In this document: positions 19,652 to 29,368 of the stretch, piece by piece
Position numbering within the stretch: the stretch's first letter is position 1
Layout: every line of letters begins with the position of its first letter
DNA from: Ordospora colligata OC4
Taxonomy: Eukaryota > Microsporidia > Ordosporidae
Length of the DNA stretch: 64,000 nt
NCBI RefSeq assembly: GCF_000803265.1
Contig: NW_014575403.1
Coordinates: 221,326-285,325 of the forward strand
Direction of reading: 5' to 3'
Made by a program: the position numbers and the translations under genes
Notes under the pieces: generated by a model
The model's database searches: none
What the model saw: the letters and a program-made list of their open reading frames with translations, nothing else
What the model was told of the DNA's origin: nothing

Positions 19652-21118
19652 ATGGCAGAGCTCTTAGGTTACGAGAAGTTGGCTGTGCTAAATGAGACAA
19701 GCGCAGATTCAGCAAAGGCGATGCTGGTGTTGTTCAGCAAAGGGAAGGATGGTGTTAAGGTACACATGGACAGTGTTGATTCCAAATACATGGATTTTCT
19801 GAATGGAGTTGGAGCCAAGGGAGCAGCAGGGGAGACTTATGTGTATCTTGGAGAAGACAAGAAGATGGTGGTATTTGTGGGGCTTGGATCGATTGATGAA
19901 GCTGAAGATGAGCTTGAGGTAAAGAATGTGTCCAGGAAGGCAGGCGCACTTGCATACAAGGCTGTTTCGCATCTGAAGGATGTCGAGATTGCACTGAGTT
20001 CTGAAATGATGTGTAAGGAGGTTGTGTCTGGGATAGTTCTTGCATCATATAAGTACGACTTTTTGGACTCTGAAGAAAATAAAGGAAAGAAAGTAGCGAT
20101 CAATTGTAAGTGCCCGAAGATTGAAAAGGCAATAACGATTGGAAATGCTCAAAACTTTGCAAGGTTTCTGGGAGACACGCCTGCAAATCTTATGAATCCA
20201 ACGCTGTTTGTTGAGTATGCAAGTAAGTACCTGAGTCAAAAGAAGAATATAAGGATGGAGGTGTATGACCAGAAGTTCATGAAAGACAGTGGAATGAATC
20301 TATTATTAAGTGTGGCACAGGGATCAGTACAGGAGCCAAAGTTTTTGGTTGCAAAGTATCGTGGACGAGGAGGAGATTCAGTAGATGTGTCATTAGTGGG
20401 TAAGGGAGTATGCTTTGATTCTGGAGGGATTTCATTGAAGCCATCACCAAAGATGAACCGAATGAAAGGAGATATGCTGGGAGCAGCATCTGTGCTGAGC
20501 GTGATTGGACTTGCATCTGACCTTGGGATGAAGATCAATGTGGACATTGCAATACCTCTTGTGGAGAACATGCCGAGTGGCACGGCTACTAAGCCTGGAG
20601 ATGTGTATGTTGGAATGAATGGAAAGAGCGTTGAGATTGATAACACTGATGCGGAAGGAAGGCTTATTCTGGCAGATGCACTTGTATATGCACAAAAGGC
20701 AAATCCATCGTATATATTTGATGTTGCAACACTAACTGGAGCGATTTGTGTAGCTCTTGGTGACACATACATGGGATACTTCACAAAGGATGATGAGCTG
20801 TCAAACATGATATACCAAAGCGGTATTGAGGCAAACGACCCTGCATGGAGGATGCCGCTCTCTAAGTTCTACTTGCAGCTGATGAAGTCAAATGTGGCTG
20901 ATTTGAAGAATACTGGGGAATCTAGGGAAGCAGGGTCATCAACAGCAGCAATTTTCCTGAATGAGTTTGTTGAAAAGAAGTTTAAGTGGGCACATTTTGA
21001 CATTGCAGGAGTTTCTGAAAGCAACGGGAATAAGGCAGTGTTTGGAGAAAGCATAACTGGATGCTCTGTCCCAATTCTGATTGAGATTATTGAGAAACTG
21101 TCTCAGAAAATCAATTAA
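19652..21118 (+). CDS. LAP1: Leucine aminopeptidase (M17 family)
   Basis: M17 enzymes are two-zinc, hexameric aminopeptidases that recycle peptides from protein turnover. The metal and catalytic motifs are intact: [16 protein letters not shown] from about residue 249, MKGDM, and NTDAEGRL at 331-338. The N-terminal ~160 residues match the variable domain. Length 488 aa. The start is the ATG at 19652, two bases after CCC; a TTG six codons upstream is ignored. It is divergent from the cyclophilin gene with a 73-bp shared promoter. Confidence 0.95.
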   Translation: MAELLGYEKLAVLNETSADSAKAMLVLFSKGKDGVKVHMDSVDSKYMDFLNGVGAKGAAGETYVYLGEDKKMVVFVGLGSIDEAEDELEVKNVSRKAGALAYKAVSHLKDVEIALSSEMMCKEVVSGIVLASYKYDFLDSEENKGKKVAINCKCPKIEKAITIGNAQNFARFLGDTPANLMNPTLFVEYASKYLSQKKNIRMEVYDQKFMKDSGMNLLLSVAQGSVQEPKFLVAKYRGRGGDSVDVSLVGKGVCFDSGGISLKPSPKMNRMKGDMLGAASVLSVIGLASDLGMKINVDIAIPLVENMPSGTATKPGDVYVGMNGKSVEIDNTDAEGRLILADALVYAQKANPSYIFDVATLTGAICVALGDTYMGYFTKDDELSNMIYQSGIEANDPAWRMPLSKFYLQLMKSNVADLKNTGESREAGSSTAAIFLNEFVEKKFKWAHFDIAGVSESNGNKAVFGESITGCSVPILIEIIEKLSQKIN

Positions 21119-21284
21119 AATCTTGATTCTAAATATACTTAAATCAATGTATTTGTATAAGATATTATACACTGTAAATCACTTTATAAATCATGCATTC
21201 AATGAACAAAGGTTATAGGAAATGTGTTTAATTAATCCTTTTGGATTTGAAATGCATAAACAATGTTTTAATCCTACTTCATTT

Positions 21285-22556
21285 TTATTCCATAATTATT
21301 GACCTGATGATTTTCTCTATTTCTTTCATTGCATTTTCTATGCATCGTAGCTTGTAGTCTTCATTTTTCTGAACGAAGCTGTCCATGAGATAGCAGAAAT
21401 TGCATCCTGAGAATTTAAGGTTCTGGACAACAAGCTTTATGTAATGATCTGCTTGATTCGAATTGAGCGATTTATTGAATATCCTGTGCTCAAATGCCTT
21501 GAAGCACTCAATCAACTGTTTTTCTATTAATAAAGTGACTCCACTTCTCCTTATGCTCGAGATTGTTTCTAAGTCTCTTATTAGTTCATCCTGCTCATCA
21601 AAAAACTCCTTGAAATATGCAAACACATCTGCAATCAATCCATCAAGGGTTTGTATTTGGTTAATCTTGCGCATTCCATCTTTAAATCTGCTTTCAAGAA
21701 AGGAATACAAACACACCGATGCATCGTGTTTGGACTCTGTAAGCACAGAAAGATACTTTACAATCTCTTGCTTGCTGTAAAACATCATTTTTGATGGACA
21801 GCCTCCAGCAAACTCATCTGGATTCAGAAGTTCGTACTGCTCTGTAAATGCAAGATATTCAATCATTTCTTGATCAACGATCGTTTTACCTGTATCTTCA
21901 TGCTTCTTTTTATACTTGTATGTTAACTCTTCAAAAACCTTGAACGTCTTTTCGACGCTTTTTATACTGCTGCTAAATTCATATGTTGTGGGATCCACCC
22001 TTACTCTAAGAATGCCATCCTTGATGTCCATGCGCACAATTGTATAGCTGTATGCATTGAGCAGTCTGTATTTCCTGAGTCCCTGCTGCAGTATACCTAT
22101 TAAAAGAATATCGTTCGTAAGAACCAATATACACTTCTGCCCACACTTTTCCTTAAATGTGTTAAAATGAACAAGAAATCGCTCATCGGTGGCAAATACG
22201 CCAGCATCCTCACTGAAGCTCTCAATAATAGCCCTGAATTTGTTGACCTGCTCCTTGTCAACAATTACGTCTTCCTCGCATACACTTAAACGGGATCTAA
22301 GGAGCTGTTTTGAAAGATCAATCATGTTTGAAATGACCACGTATGACTCTTCATATGCATCAAGAATATCGAGTAGAGCGTTGCTATTCACTAGGAATAT
22401 CTTCAGTATCTCAGTGTCTATCTCATGATGGACTTTGGATGCCTTGTATTTTTCTGCTTCAAGTAGAAACTCCTCATATCTCTGTATTGTGTTGTTCAGG
22501 TATGTTTCTAAATCTAATGACTCATACCTTGATATTCTTGAGACCAGATCATTCAT
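21285..22556 (-). CDS. EXO84-like exocyst subunit (tentative)
   Basis: The exocyst tethers secretory vesicles to the plasma membrane. The order fits EXO84: an N-terminal helical stretch (residues 1-110), a beta-rich PH-like block (about 125-215, CILVLTNDILLIGILQQG), and a helical C-terminal half. There is no decisive motif, so this rests on domain layout. Length 423 aa, shorter than yeast EXO84. CCC lies seven bases before the ATG. Confidence 0.5.
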   Translation of the reverse strand: MNDLVSRISRYESLDLETYLNNTIQRYEEFLLEAEKYKASKVHHEIDTEILKIFLVNSNALLDILDAYEESYVVISNMIDLSKQLLRSRLSVCEEDVIVDKEQVNKFRAIIESFSEDAGVFATDERFLVHFNTFKEKCGQKCILVLTNDILLIGILQQGLRKYRLLNAYSYTIVRMDIKDGILRVRVDPTTYEFSSSIKSVEKTFKVFEELTYKYKKKHEDTGKTIVDQEMIEYLAFTEQYELLNPDEFAGGCPSKMMFYSKQEIVKYLSVLTESKHDASVCLYSFLESRFKDGMRKINQIQTLDGLIADVFAYFKEFFDEQDELIRDLETISSIRRSGVTLLIEKQLIECFKAFEHRIFNKSLNSNQADHYIKLVVQNLKFSGCNFCYLMDSFVQKNEDYKLRCIENAMKEIEKIIRSIIME

Positions 22557-22620
22557 ATAAGGGTTTAAAGCTCATACGACCGATTTGTTTAATATCATTC
22601 ATTCATGCAGTATCCCTTAA

Positions 22621-24357
22621 ATGAAAAAGTTTGATCAACAGCTAATTGAGCATATTCTTAAGAAGAGGTTTTTCATAGCACAGTCTGCACACATATATGG
22701 TGGAGTGTCAGGTCTCTATGACTTTGGACCACCAGGATTGTCATTGAAAGCAAACATGTTGTCTTTGTGGAGAAGACATTTTGTGGTTGAAGAAGACATG
22801 TTGAAGATAGACACAACGGCAATGCTGCCATACAGTGTCCTGAAAGCGAGCGGACATGTGGATAAATTCTGTGACATTCTTGTGTTTGATGAAGAGTCTG
22901 GAGAGTGTTTCCGTGCAGACCATTTGATTTCTGCAGTGTTGGAGAAGATGGAGCAAACCGATGAGGTTATTAGTGACTTGAGAAGAGTAGATTGTATGAC
23001 TTGTGAAGAGGTGGATGCAACAATTGAGAAATATGACATTAGAGGTACTTCTGGAAACAAACTCAAGCAGTCTCAGCAGTTTAATCTTATGTTTGGAACA
23101 AAGATAGGATATAAGGGAGACCAATGGGTGTTTTTACGACCTGAGACAGCACAAGGGCAATTTTTGAATTTTAAGAAGCTTTATGAATATAACAATGAGA
23201 ATCTACCTTTTGCATCTGCATCTATTGGAAGAGCGTATAGAAACGAGATCAGCCCAAGGGGTGGGCTAATAAGAGTGAGAGAGTTTGAGCAAGCAGAGAT
23301 TGAACACTTTGTACTAGAGGATGAAAAGAATCACCCGAAGTTTGCATCGGTTGGAGGCCTTGTGTTAAGACTTCTTTATGGAGACAAAGATGTAGAAATG
23401 GCATTGGGAGATGCAGTGAGACAGGCAATTGTGTTTAACGAGACTATTGGATATTTTATTGGAAGGACAGCGCTGTTTTTCAAGGATCTCGGGATGGATA
23501 TGAGCATGGTTAGGTTCAGACAGCACAAGAAAGATGAAATGGCACATTACGCAAAGGACTGCTGGGACGCAGAAATATACACTTCTCATGGATGGGTTGA
23601 ATGTGTTGGAATAGCAGATAGGTCTTGCTATGATCTTAAGTGCCATGAGGAGATGTCTGGCATTAGCCTGAGGAGCAAGCGAAGATTAGCCGAACCCAGG
23701 GAAGTTGATGAATGGGTACTGAAGTTGAACAAAAAGGAATGGGGCCCTAGAATTCGAGAAAAATTTGGAGAGTTTGAGGAGATTGTTTTGTCGACCTCCC
23801 AAGAGTTTATTCAGAAAAATTTGGTTTGTTCAGAAGGAAGATCATATGTTAGATTTCAATATGACGGACATGATGTTGATGTGGAATGCTTGAGAAGTAA
23901 GAAGATGGTGCATGTTGAGAATGTAATTCCAGATGTGGTAGAGCCTTCGTTTGGAGTTGGGCGCATCCTTTATGCATTGATAGAGCATTCTTTCTATTCA
24001 AGAGAAGATATGAAGCCTGTATTTAGATTCAAACCAATGGTTGCGCCTATCCAATGTGCTATTGGATATTTGATTTATTCTGATGAATATTATGAACATA
24101 TTATAAGGATAAAGAAGTATTTGTCTGAAAAAGGATTTGTAGTGCAGGTTAATGAGCGTTCATGCAGCATTGGCAGAAAGTATGCATCATGCGATGAACT
24201 TGGGATTCCGTTTTTCATTACTTTTGATCCTGGATTTGCAAGCGATAGGATGGTGACGATCAGGGAAAGAGATAGCATGAAGCAGGTAAGAGTCGATGTT
24301 GATGACTGCCATTTGATTGTTGAGGGATACATCAATGGGAAAACCAAATGGGATTAA
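22621..24357 (+). CDS. GRS1: Glycyl-tRNA synthetase
   Basis: This class II synthetase charges tRNA-Gly. The start segment (HIYGGVSGLYDFGPPG) is typical of eukaryotic/archaeal GlyRS. Motif 2 appears as GRAYRNEISPRGGLIRVREF, with RPETAQG before it and an EPSFGVGR motif 3. The C-terminal anticodon-binding domain is recognisable (GYLIYSDEY, then KYASCDELGIPF). At 578 aa it lacks the eukaryotic WHEP extension. CCC lies three bases upstream of the ATG. Confidence 0.97.
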   Translation: MKKFDQQLIEHILKKRFFIAQSAHIYGGVSGLYDFGPPGLSLKANMLSLWRRHFVVEEDMLKIDTTAMLPYSVLKASGHVDKFCDILVFDEESGECFRADHLISAVLEKMEQTDEVISDLRRVDCMTCEEVDATIEKYDIRGTSGNKLKQSQQFNLMFGTKIGYKGDQWVFLRPETAQGQFLNFKKLYEYNNENLPFASASIGRAYRNEISPRGGLIRVREFEQAEIEHFVLEDEKNHPKFASVGGLVLRLLYGDKDVEMALGDAVRQAIVFNETIGYFIGRTALFFKDLGMDMSMVRFRQHKKDEMAHYAKDCWDAEIYTSHGWVECVGIADRSCYDLKCHEEMSGISLRSKRRLAEPREVDEWVLKLNKKEWGPRIREKFGEFEEIVLSTSQEFIQKNLVCSEGRSYVRFQYDGHDVDVECLRSKKMVHVENVIPDVVEPSFGVGRILYALIEHSFYSREDMKPVFRFKPMVAPIQCAIGYLIYSDEYYEHIIRIKKYLSEKGFVVQVNERSCSIGRKYASCDELGIPFFITFDPGFASDRMVTIRERDSMKQVRVDVDDCHLIVEGYINGKTKWD

Positions 24358-24420
24358 ACAATCTTTTTAGATTCTAATCAAAGTGAAATAATGTTTTGGA
24401 TACAGTCCCATTGATAAATC

Positions 24421-25452
24421 ATGGCGCGAAAGCATAAAATAGTAGCGGTCGTATTGTTGCTTATAGCGCTAGTGATAGGGACGTGCATTGCAATAATAAG
24501 CTCTGCAAAGCTGGACAACAAGGAAATGCATGCTGACGAGAGTTCATCTGTGTATGAGTCAGATCTACATGATTGCAGATATAATTTGATACATAATACA
24601 AAAATAGATAATGAAAATGCAAATGCAAAACCATTCAATCTGTACAGAAACATTGAGGAAGAATACAGCATAGAAGCGAGAGAAAATCCAGAATGCAGGG
24701 AGAGCCATCAAGAGATACCTGATAAATATCCTGATTGTCAATCAGAGAATCATACATCCGAGATGGCTTGGGAGGATCAATTAATATCAAGAAGGAATCG
24801 ACTGATTTCATTTAATACAAGCAAAGGCACGTACGGAGAATTTCTATTCGTAAAGCTGCGAAGTGTTATCAAATCGATTATTAATGCTAAACCATCAGAA
24901 GAAAGATGCAAAATGCATGGTATTAGTTATGAGCAAGGCACTCTTATTTGTCATTATCTAAAGCATTTACAGTTATTTGTGCAGAAACCTATGATTGCAT
25001 ACGATGATGCATTGAATCCAATAGGAGTCTACGATATATATGCCACTGCGATAGATTGCTTTACAGGACATAAACTTACACAATATCACAAAAAAAACAA
25101 ATTAAGCAATTCAGAATATTCATATTTTGCATACTTGCAATCTTTTGTAGATGAAAGATTTGATCGGATCCTTGGAGCATATACAAAGAGTCCAAATACA
25201 GATATAAGTCTTCGTAGCCATATTGTCTACGTATTGCTTGATTACATATGCAATTTCTATACAAATGCAAAGAAAACACTCAATCTTCTTCAGGCAAAGA
25301 TAGATATCGAGAAAAGATATGCAAAAGGAGAAGTCCCAAATGGATTCGAACAATCAAGAAACTATTTATATGAAGATATTTTCGATACTGTCAGGCCAAT
25401 CCATTTTGTCAATAACAATGCAGAGATAGTAAAGCCAAGCCTGCTTTCTTGA
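24421..25452 (+). CDS. Orphan protein with N-terminal membrane segment
   Basis: The 343-aa protein begins MARKHK followed by one strongly hydrophobic helix (residues 7-28), either an uncleaved anchor or a signal peptide. The next ~90 residues are polar and acidic with several Cys; the rest is mainly helical. I see no known motif. Secreted or membrane orphans of this kind are common in microsporidia, so it may be lineage-specific. CCC lies ten bases upstream of the ATG. Function unknown. Confidence 0.7.
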   Translation: MARKHKIVAVVLLLIALVIGTCIAIISSAKLDNKEMHADESSSVYESDLHDCRYNLIHNTKIDNENANAKPFNLYRNIEEEYSIEARENPECRESHQEIPDKYPDCQSENHTSEMAWEDQLISRRNRLISFNTSKGTYGEFLFVKLRSVIKSIINAKPSEERCKMHGISYEQGTLICHYLKHLQLFVQKPMIAYDDALNPIGVYDIYATAIDCFTGHKLTQYHKKNKLSNSEYSYFAYLQSFVDERFDRILGAYTKSPNTDISLRSHIVYVLLDYICNFYTNAKKTLNLLQAKIDIEKRYAKGEVPNGFEQSRNYLYEDIFDTVRPIHFVNNNAEIVKPSLLS

Positions 25453-25503
25453 TGTATATTTGATATAATAAACCAATATTTTAAATATTAAATTCTGAGC
25501 TAT

Positions 25504-26505
25504 TTAGCTAATATCAAACTTATGCATTGAAGATGATGAATAAAGTCTGCACAGGTCCTCTATGCTCTGTGGATCTAGAAGAGAATTTTTGCTTGTATGA
25601 ACAGCCCGAAGGGCGTTCAAAGAAACATCTATGATGTGCTCCTCGCCATTAATGTGCCAAGCGTTCCATCCCATCTCCTTGGCTTTATTCACATTGCTCT
25701 CAGAATCATCAAAAAAATGAATATTCTCAGGCATATCAATGCCTAGGACACGCATGACAAACTCATAAGATACATATTTTGGCTTACAACAGAACGTAGA
25801 ATCATACTTTCCTATGCATATTACAGCTTCAAAGCAATCAAGAAGACCCATCTTCGTAAGAATGTTCTCTGCCCTATCTCTTGGTCCATTTGTAAAGCAA
25901 CATCTCCTCACATTGCTCATAGACAACAAAAAACTTCTCAAACTTGGATCAGGAGAAACATACTGTAAATAATCAAACTCAGAAAGCATTTTCCAATACT
26001 CTTCAAGAGAGATGCCTCCATATTCATTAAACATATGCGAGTAGAGATAAGACATCGACATATACTTCTCAAATAGATCATACGTTACTCCTTCTTTCAA
26101 AGAAACATACTTCTGTTTCAAAAACATTCTTTCCTCCTCTTGAAGCCCATTAGATCTATGATACAGCGTATCATCAATATCATACAAAAACAGCACTTCT
26201 CCACCTATTCTTTTCAATCCAAGGCTATTAACTTCTTGCCCCATTTCTATAAAAACAGGCATGCTAAAGCTTCTAGCATTCATGATTTCATATTCCACGG
26301 GTATATCCTCATGCATCACTCGATCATTAATTACCTCCTGTTGCCCACACTTACTCTCACATTCTTCATATTCTCCAGAATAAATGCACTCACCGACATC
26401 GCCCTTTCTTCCTTTGATAATAAACCTCGTTCCTTTCTTCAATTTCTTTACTCCATTTCTAATCACTTTACTTGCTGCACGCGTGATCCTTCCAACCACG
26501 CCCAT
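25504..26505 (-). CDS. HAD-family pyrimidine 5'-nucleotidase (SDT1/PHM8-like)
   Basis: The SDT1/PHM8 group removes phosphate from nucleoside monophosphates. The HAD nucleophile motif is YDIDDTLY with D109 and D111. The cap-domain helix EEYWKML, the FTNGPRDRAENIL motif 2, the KPKYVSYE lysine and HFFDDSESN motif 4 follow in order. About 100 extra N-terminal residues (basic, then acidic) are not part of the fold. CCCC lies three bases upstream of the ATG. Length 333 aa. Confidence 0.82.
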   Translation of the reverse strand: MGVVGRITRAASKVIRNGVKKLKKGTRFIIKGRKGDVGECIYSGEYEECESKCGQQEVINDRVMHEDIPVEYEIMNARSFSMPVFIEMGQEVNSLGLKRIGGEVLFLYDIDDTLYHRSNGLQEEERMFLKQKYVSLKEGVTYDLFEKYMSMSYLYSHMFNEYGGISLEEYWKMLSEFDYLQYVSPDPSLRSFLLSMSNVRRCCFTNGPRDRAENILTKMGLLDCFEAVICIGKYDSTFCCKPKYVSYEFVMRVLGIDMPENIHFFDDSESNVNKAKEMGWNAWHINGEEHIIDVSLNALRAVHTSKNSLLDPQSIEDLCRLYSSSSMHKFDIS

Positions 26506-26566
26506 CTATGGGGTATCAAAATCAGTTCAACTCATATCAACAGCAAAAAATACACAAGACATTCAT

Positions 26567-27160
26567 TTATTTGTCTTTAGACTTACTATCCACATCCATA
26601 AACGATCCGCTCCGCCATTTAAGCCCGGCTTCAGACACAGCCTTATCTTCATTGACAGAAGTCGAGTCAATCGCAGAAAACCCAGACTCTTCCACATCTC
26701 CTGCATTCTCTTCTTCCTTCAATTGCTCTCCAGCCTCTTCATCTACGATTTCAGCCTTTGTCTTTGTGTCTTTGCTTATATAGCATCTTTTATGTGCCTT
26801 GCCATAACATTCACTGAAATATCTAGACACAACCTTCTTTACATTCTCAACCATCTCATCAAGTCGGCTTTCATGCTTGTCCAAAAAACCTTGTATATAA
26901 AATTTGTATACAAATACTGCACCTGTGCATGCTGGGATCGACATCCAGACAACAACCATTAGTTTAAACAGCTGGTAAAACGGAACAATGTTCAAAACAA
27001 ACGAAAACATGTTGTCAATCACAAGAAATACAGAAATCATCATAAAGCACTTGCTGTATCTTCTAGAAAGGCTCTTGTCATTCTTAGAGGCTTTGAAAGC
27101 CTGAAGAACATTGTGAAAAACAACTAATGCCACGCAGACATTAACTATTTGCTTAATCAT
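26567..27160 (-). CDS. YOP1: YOP1/REEP-type ER-shaping protein
   Basis: REEP/DP1/YOP1 proteins bend ER tubules with hydrophobic hairpins. The N-terminal half has hydrophobic segments at about residues 4-22, 38-60 and 63-88, with the WMSIPACTGAVFVYKFYI stretch typical of the TB2/DP1/HVA22 family. The last ~90 residues are acidic and polar. Length 197 aa. The ATG follows CCCC by three bases. Confidence 0.8.
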   Translation of the reverse strand: MIKQIVNVCVALVVFHNVLQAFKASKNDKSLSRRYSKCFMMISVFLVIDNMFSFVLNIVPFYQLFKLMVVVWMSIPACTGAVFVYKFYIQGFLDKHESRLDEMVENVKKVVSRYFSECYGKAHKRCYISKDTKTKAEIVDEEAGEQLKEEENAGDVEESGFSAIDSTSVNEDKAVSEAGLKWRSGSFMDVDSKSKDK

Positions 27161-27415
27161 CTTTGGGGCTCTGCATATTTGTTTTTAAATACACACATCG
27201 TGCCATTCCATATTGACTCCTCTTCTTAATCCATCCCGTCGCTTCGTTGAAATACACAAACAAATCACATTATTTATCAGGTTACACACAATCAATTAGA
27301 AAACGGCTACACTTTGATTAGTTGTGCAGAAATCATATGTGTTGCTTCATTCAATAAAATTGATAGGGCACCTAACACTCACATTAAACATATAAGATAC
27401 TCAATTCAGGTATCT
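27161..27415. other. Intergenic region
   Basis: About 255 bp between the YOP1 start and a possible small gene. I see no tRNA fold or clear repeat. It contains the YOP1 promoter with CCCC beside the ATG. Confidence 0.4.
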
Positions 27416-27580
27416 ATGGACAAAAAGAAATTCCAAGAAATCAAGCAACATCTTGAATTGCTCCTCACGCCAGAGCATTTCAGAAATGAGCTTCCTCAGA
27501 ATAAGAAATGGACAATCGACTCTTCAAAAATGCCAGAAGACACAAGAAAACGGTTAGAATCCCGTACAAACAACATATAA
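27416..27580 (+). CDS. Possible small protein, 54 aa
   Basis: The frame from the ATG at 27416 gives 54 residues, charged and helical (MDKKKFQEIKQHLELLL), ending in a short Arg/Asn tail. It stops 27 bp before the ABC-F stop on the other strand, a spacing typical of real genes here. The frame is open further upstream, but only to a TTG, and no CCC is seen. I do not recognise it. Confidence 0.35.
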   Translation: MDKKKFQEIKQHLELLLTPEHFRNELPQNKKWTIDSSKMPEDTRKRLESRTNNI

Positions 27581-27607
27581 ATCAAACAAATTTAAATAAA
27601 GTCAAGA

Positions 27608-29293
27608 TCAGTCACCCAGCTTTTGCTTGTATTCAATCACATCTCCATAAAACCTCTTAATGCTGCCTGATTCGCACACATACACTTCTTTGAATACCGA
27701 GCTTACAAAATTCAGATCATGGCTTACACACACTACACACCCTTCAAACCTTCTGAGGGCATCAGCCAATGCATCAATAGACTCCATATCCAAGTGATTT
27801 GTAGGCTCGTCAAGAATTAGTAGATTTGGTTTCATCCCATTTACCAATGCAAATCCAAGACGACTCTTTTGTCCTCCAGAAAGAGTTCCAATTCTTTGAT
27901 TGTCAACATTCAGTCCAAAAGATGCCAGTGCCTTTTTACTCTCTCCTAGAGTATAGCTTTTCATCATCAGATCCAACACCTTCTCATTTACGTCAAAATT
28001 ATCCACGTGATGCTGTGCAAAGTATCCTACCTTCAAATGCGAGTTCTTCACTACACTTCCTTCAGCCTCCTCGAGCCTTCCTGCTAGTATCTTCAAAAAT
28101 GTACTTTTACCTTGTCCGTTGCTACCTACAATCACAATTCGTGAACCTGAATCAATCTTCATGTTCAATCCAGAAAAGATCATTTTTGTATCGGCTGAGA
28201 TTGGCTTACCATAATGAAAAGAAACATCCGAAAACTCAACAAGCAGTCCTTGGCACGGCGTTGATAAAAACGAAAACTTTATCACAGGGTCTTGCTTAGG
28301 CGGTACCAGCACAGGCATCTTTGCAAGTGCCTTTATCTTGCTTTGCGCAAGTGATGCTCTCTTTGCATTATATCTGAATCTATCAATAAATGATTGCATA
28401 TGCTCTCTAACCGTAAGCTGATTCTCATACTCTCTCTTTATTGAGGCTATCTTTTCACTTCTTTGCTTCACAAAGCTTTCATAATTTCCTTTATATACAT
28501 CTATCTTCAAATCATTCAGATGCATAATCATTTCCGTGGTGTTGTTCAAGAAATTTCTGTCATGTGATACAATAATAACTGTTTTTAGCTCAGATATCTT
28601 CTTTTCAAGCCAGTTCAGTGCCTTGATGTCCAGGTAGTTTGTAGGCTCGTCAAGAAGCAGAAGATCAGGATTCATACTTATTGCCTTTGCAAGATGAGCC
28701 CTCATCCTCCATCCTCCGCTTAAATCCTGCATGTTCTTTGCAATCATCTCCTTATTGAATCCAAGCCCATTCAGTATCCTTCCTGCATTCACTCCAACAA
28801 ACTCCTCAACTGTGGCATCAACAAACGAGTCCTGCTTTATCATGTATATCTTGAGTCCCCTCGGAATCCCAAACTTCCTTTTTCTGATCGCCTTCAAAAG
28901 AGTGGTCTTTCCTATTCCATTCCTTCCAACTAGTCCATACTTGCGTCCCTGAATAATACTGATCGGCGAATCCCTAACTATTTCTTTTCCTCTAACAGAC
29001 AAGTCAATCTCAAAGCACACGTCTCCAATAAAGTCCTCAGAATCCGTGCTTTCCCCAGATGATTCGGACGAAAAATAATCCTCAGTGCCACTTACACTCT
29101 CCTGTACCTCTACACTTATTTTCCTTTGTGTAGACTTCATTGAAAACGGTGTTTCTAATGCAATCGCATCCTTTTGATAGTCTACGTCGTACTCTTCCAT
29201 CCCAAGCTCTTTAGCCTCTTCAGCAGACTTGAAAGGATATTTCTCAAGCTTCTTCAAATACTTCAGTTTAAGAGAGTAAACATTCTCACTCAT
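27608..29293 (-). CDS. ABC-F ATPase (GCN20/ARB1 type)
   Basis: ABC-F proteins act on ribosomes in translation control or biogenesis and are not transporters. Two ATPase cassettes are complete: GRNGIGKTT (123-131), LSGGWRMR and LLLLDEPTNYLD, then GSNGQGKST, LSGGQKSR and LILDEPTNHLD. Between them sits the usual charged helical linker. The N-terminal 110 residues are acidic. The start is the ATG at 29293 with CCC nine bases upstream; the open frame runs 13 codons further. I cannot separate GCN20 from ARB1. Length 561 aa. Confidence 0.9.
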   Translation of the reverse strand: MSENVYSLKLKYLKKLEKYPFKSAEEAKELGMEEYDVDYQKDAIALETPFSMKSTQRKISVEVQESVSGTEDYFSSESSGESTDSEDFIGDVCFEIDLSVRGKEIVRDSPISIIQGRKYGLVGRNGIGKTTLLKAIRKRKFGIPRGLKIYMIKQDSFVDATVEEFVGVNAGRILNGLGFNKEMIAKNMQDLSGGWRMRAHLAKAISMNPDLLLLDEPTNYLDIKALNWLEKKISELKTVIIVSHDRNFLNNTTEMIMHLNDLKIDVYKGNYESFVKQRSEKIASIKREYENQLTVREHMQSFIDRFRYNAKRASLAQSKIKALAKMPVLVPPKQDPVIKFSFLSTPCQGLLVEFSDVSFHYGKPISADTKMIFSGLNMKIDSGSRIVIVGSNGQGKSTFLKILAGRLEEAEGSVVKNSHLKVGYFAQHHVDNFDVNEKVLDLMMKSYTLGESKKALASFGLNVDNQRIGTLSGGQKSRLGFALVNGMKPNLLILDEPTNHLDMESIDALADALRRFEGCVVCVSHDLNFVSSVFKEVYVCESGSIKRFYGDVIEYKQKLGD

Positions 29294-29368
29294 TCCTATA
29301 TGGGTTTCATGCAATCTTTTACATTGCTTCAATATTGCACATTTTGTCCAGAAACCACGACATAAGTT

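Noticed and set aside
20221..20240. A GTAAGT-like 5' splice site inside leucine aminopeptidase
   Set aside because: The reading frame is continuous and matches M17 enzymes across the site, so no intron is needed.
27161..27415. A tRNA or other structured RNA in this spacer
   Set aside because: I found no GTTC-type T-loop flanked by pairing arms; the region is only AT-rich.
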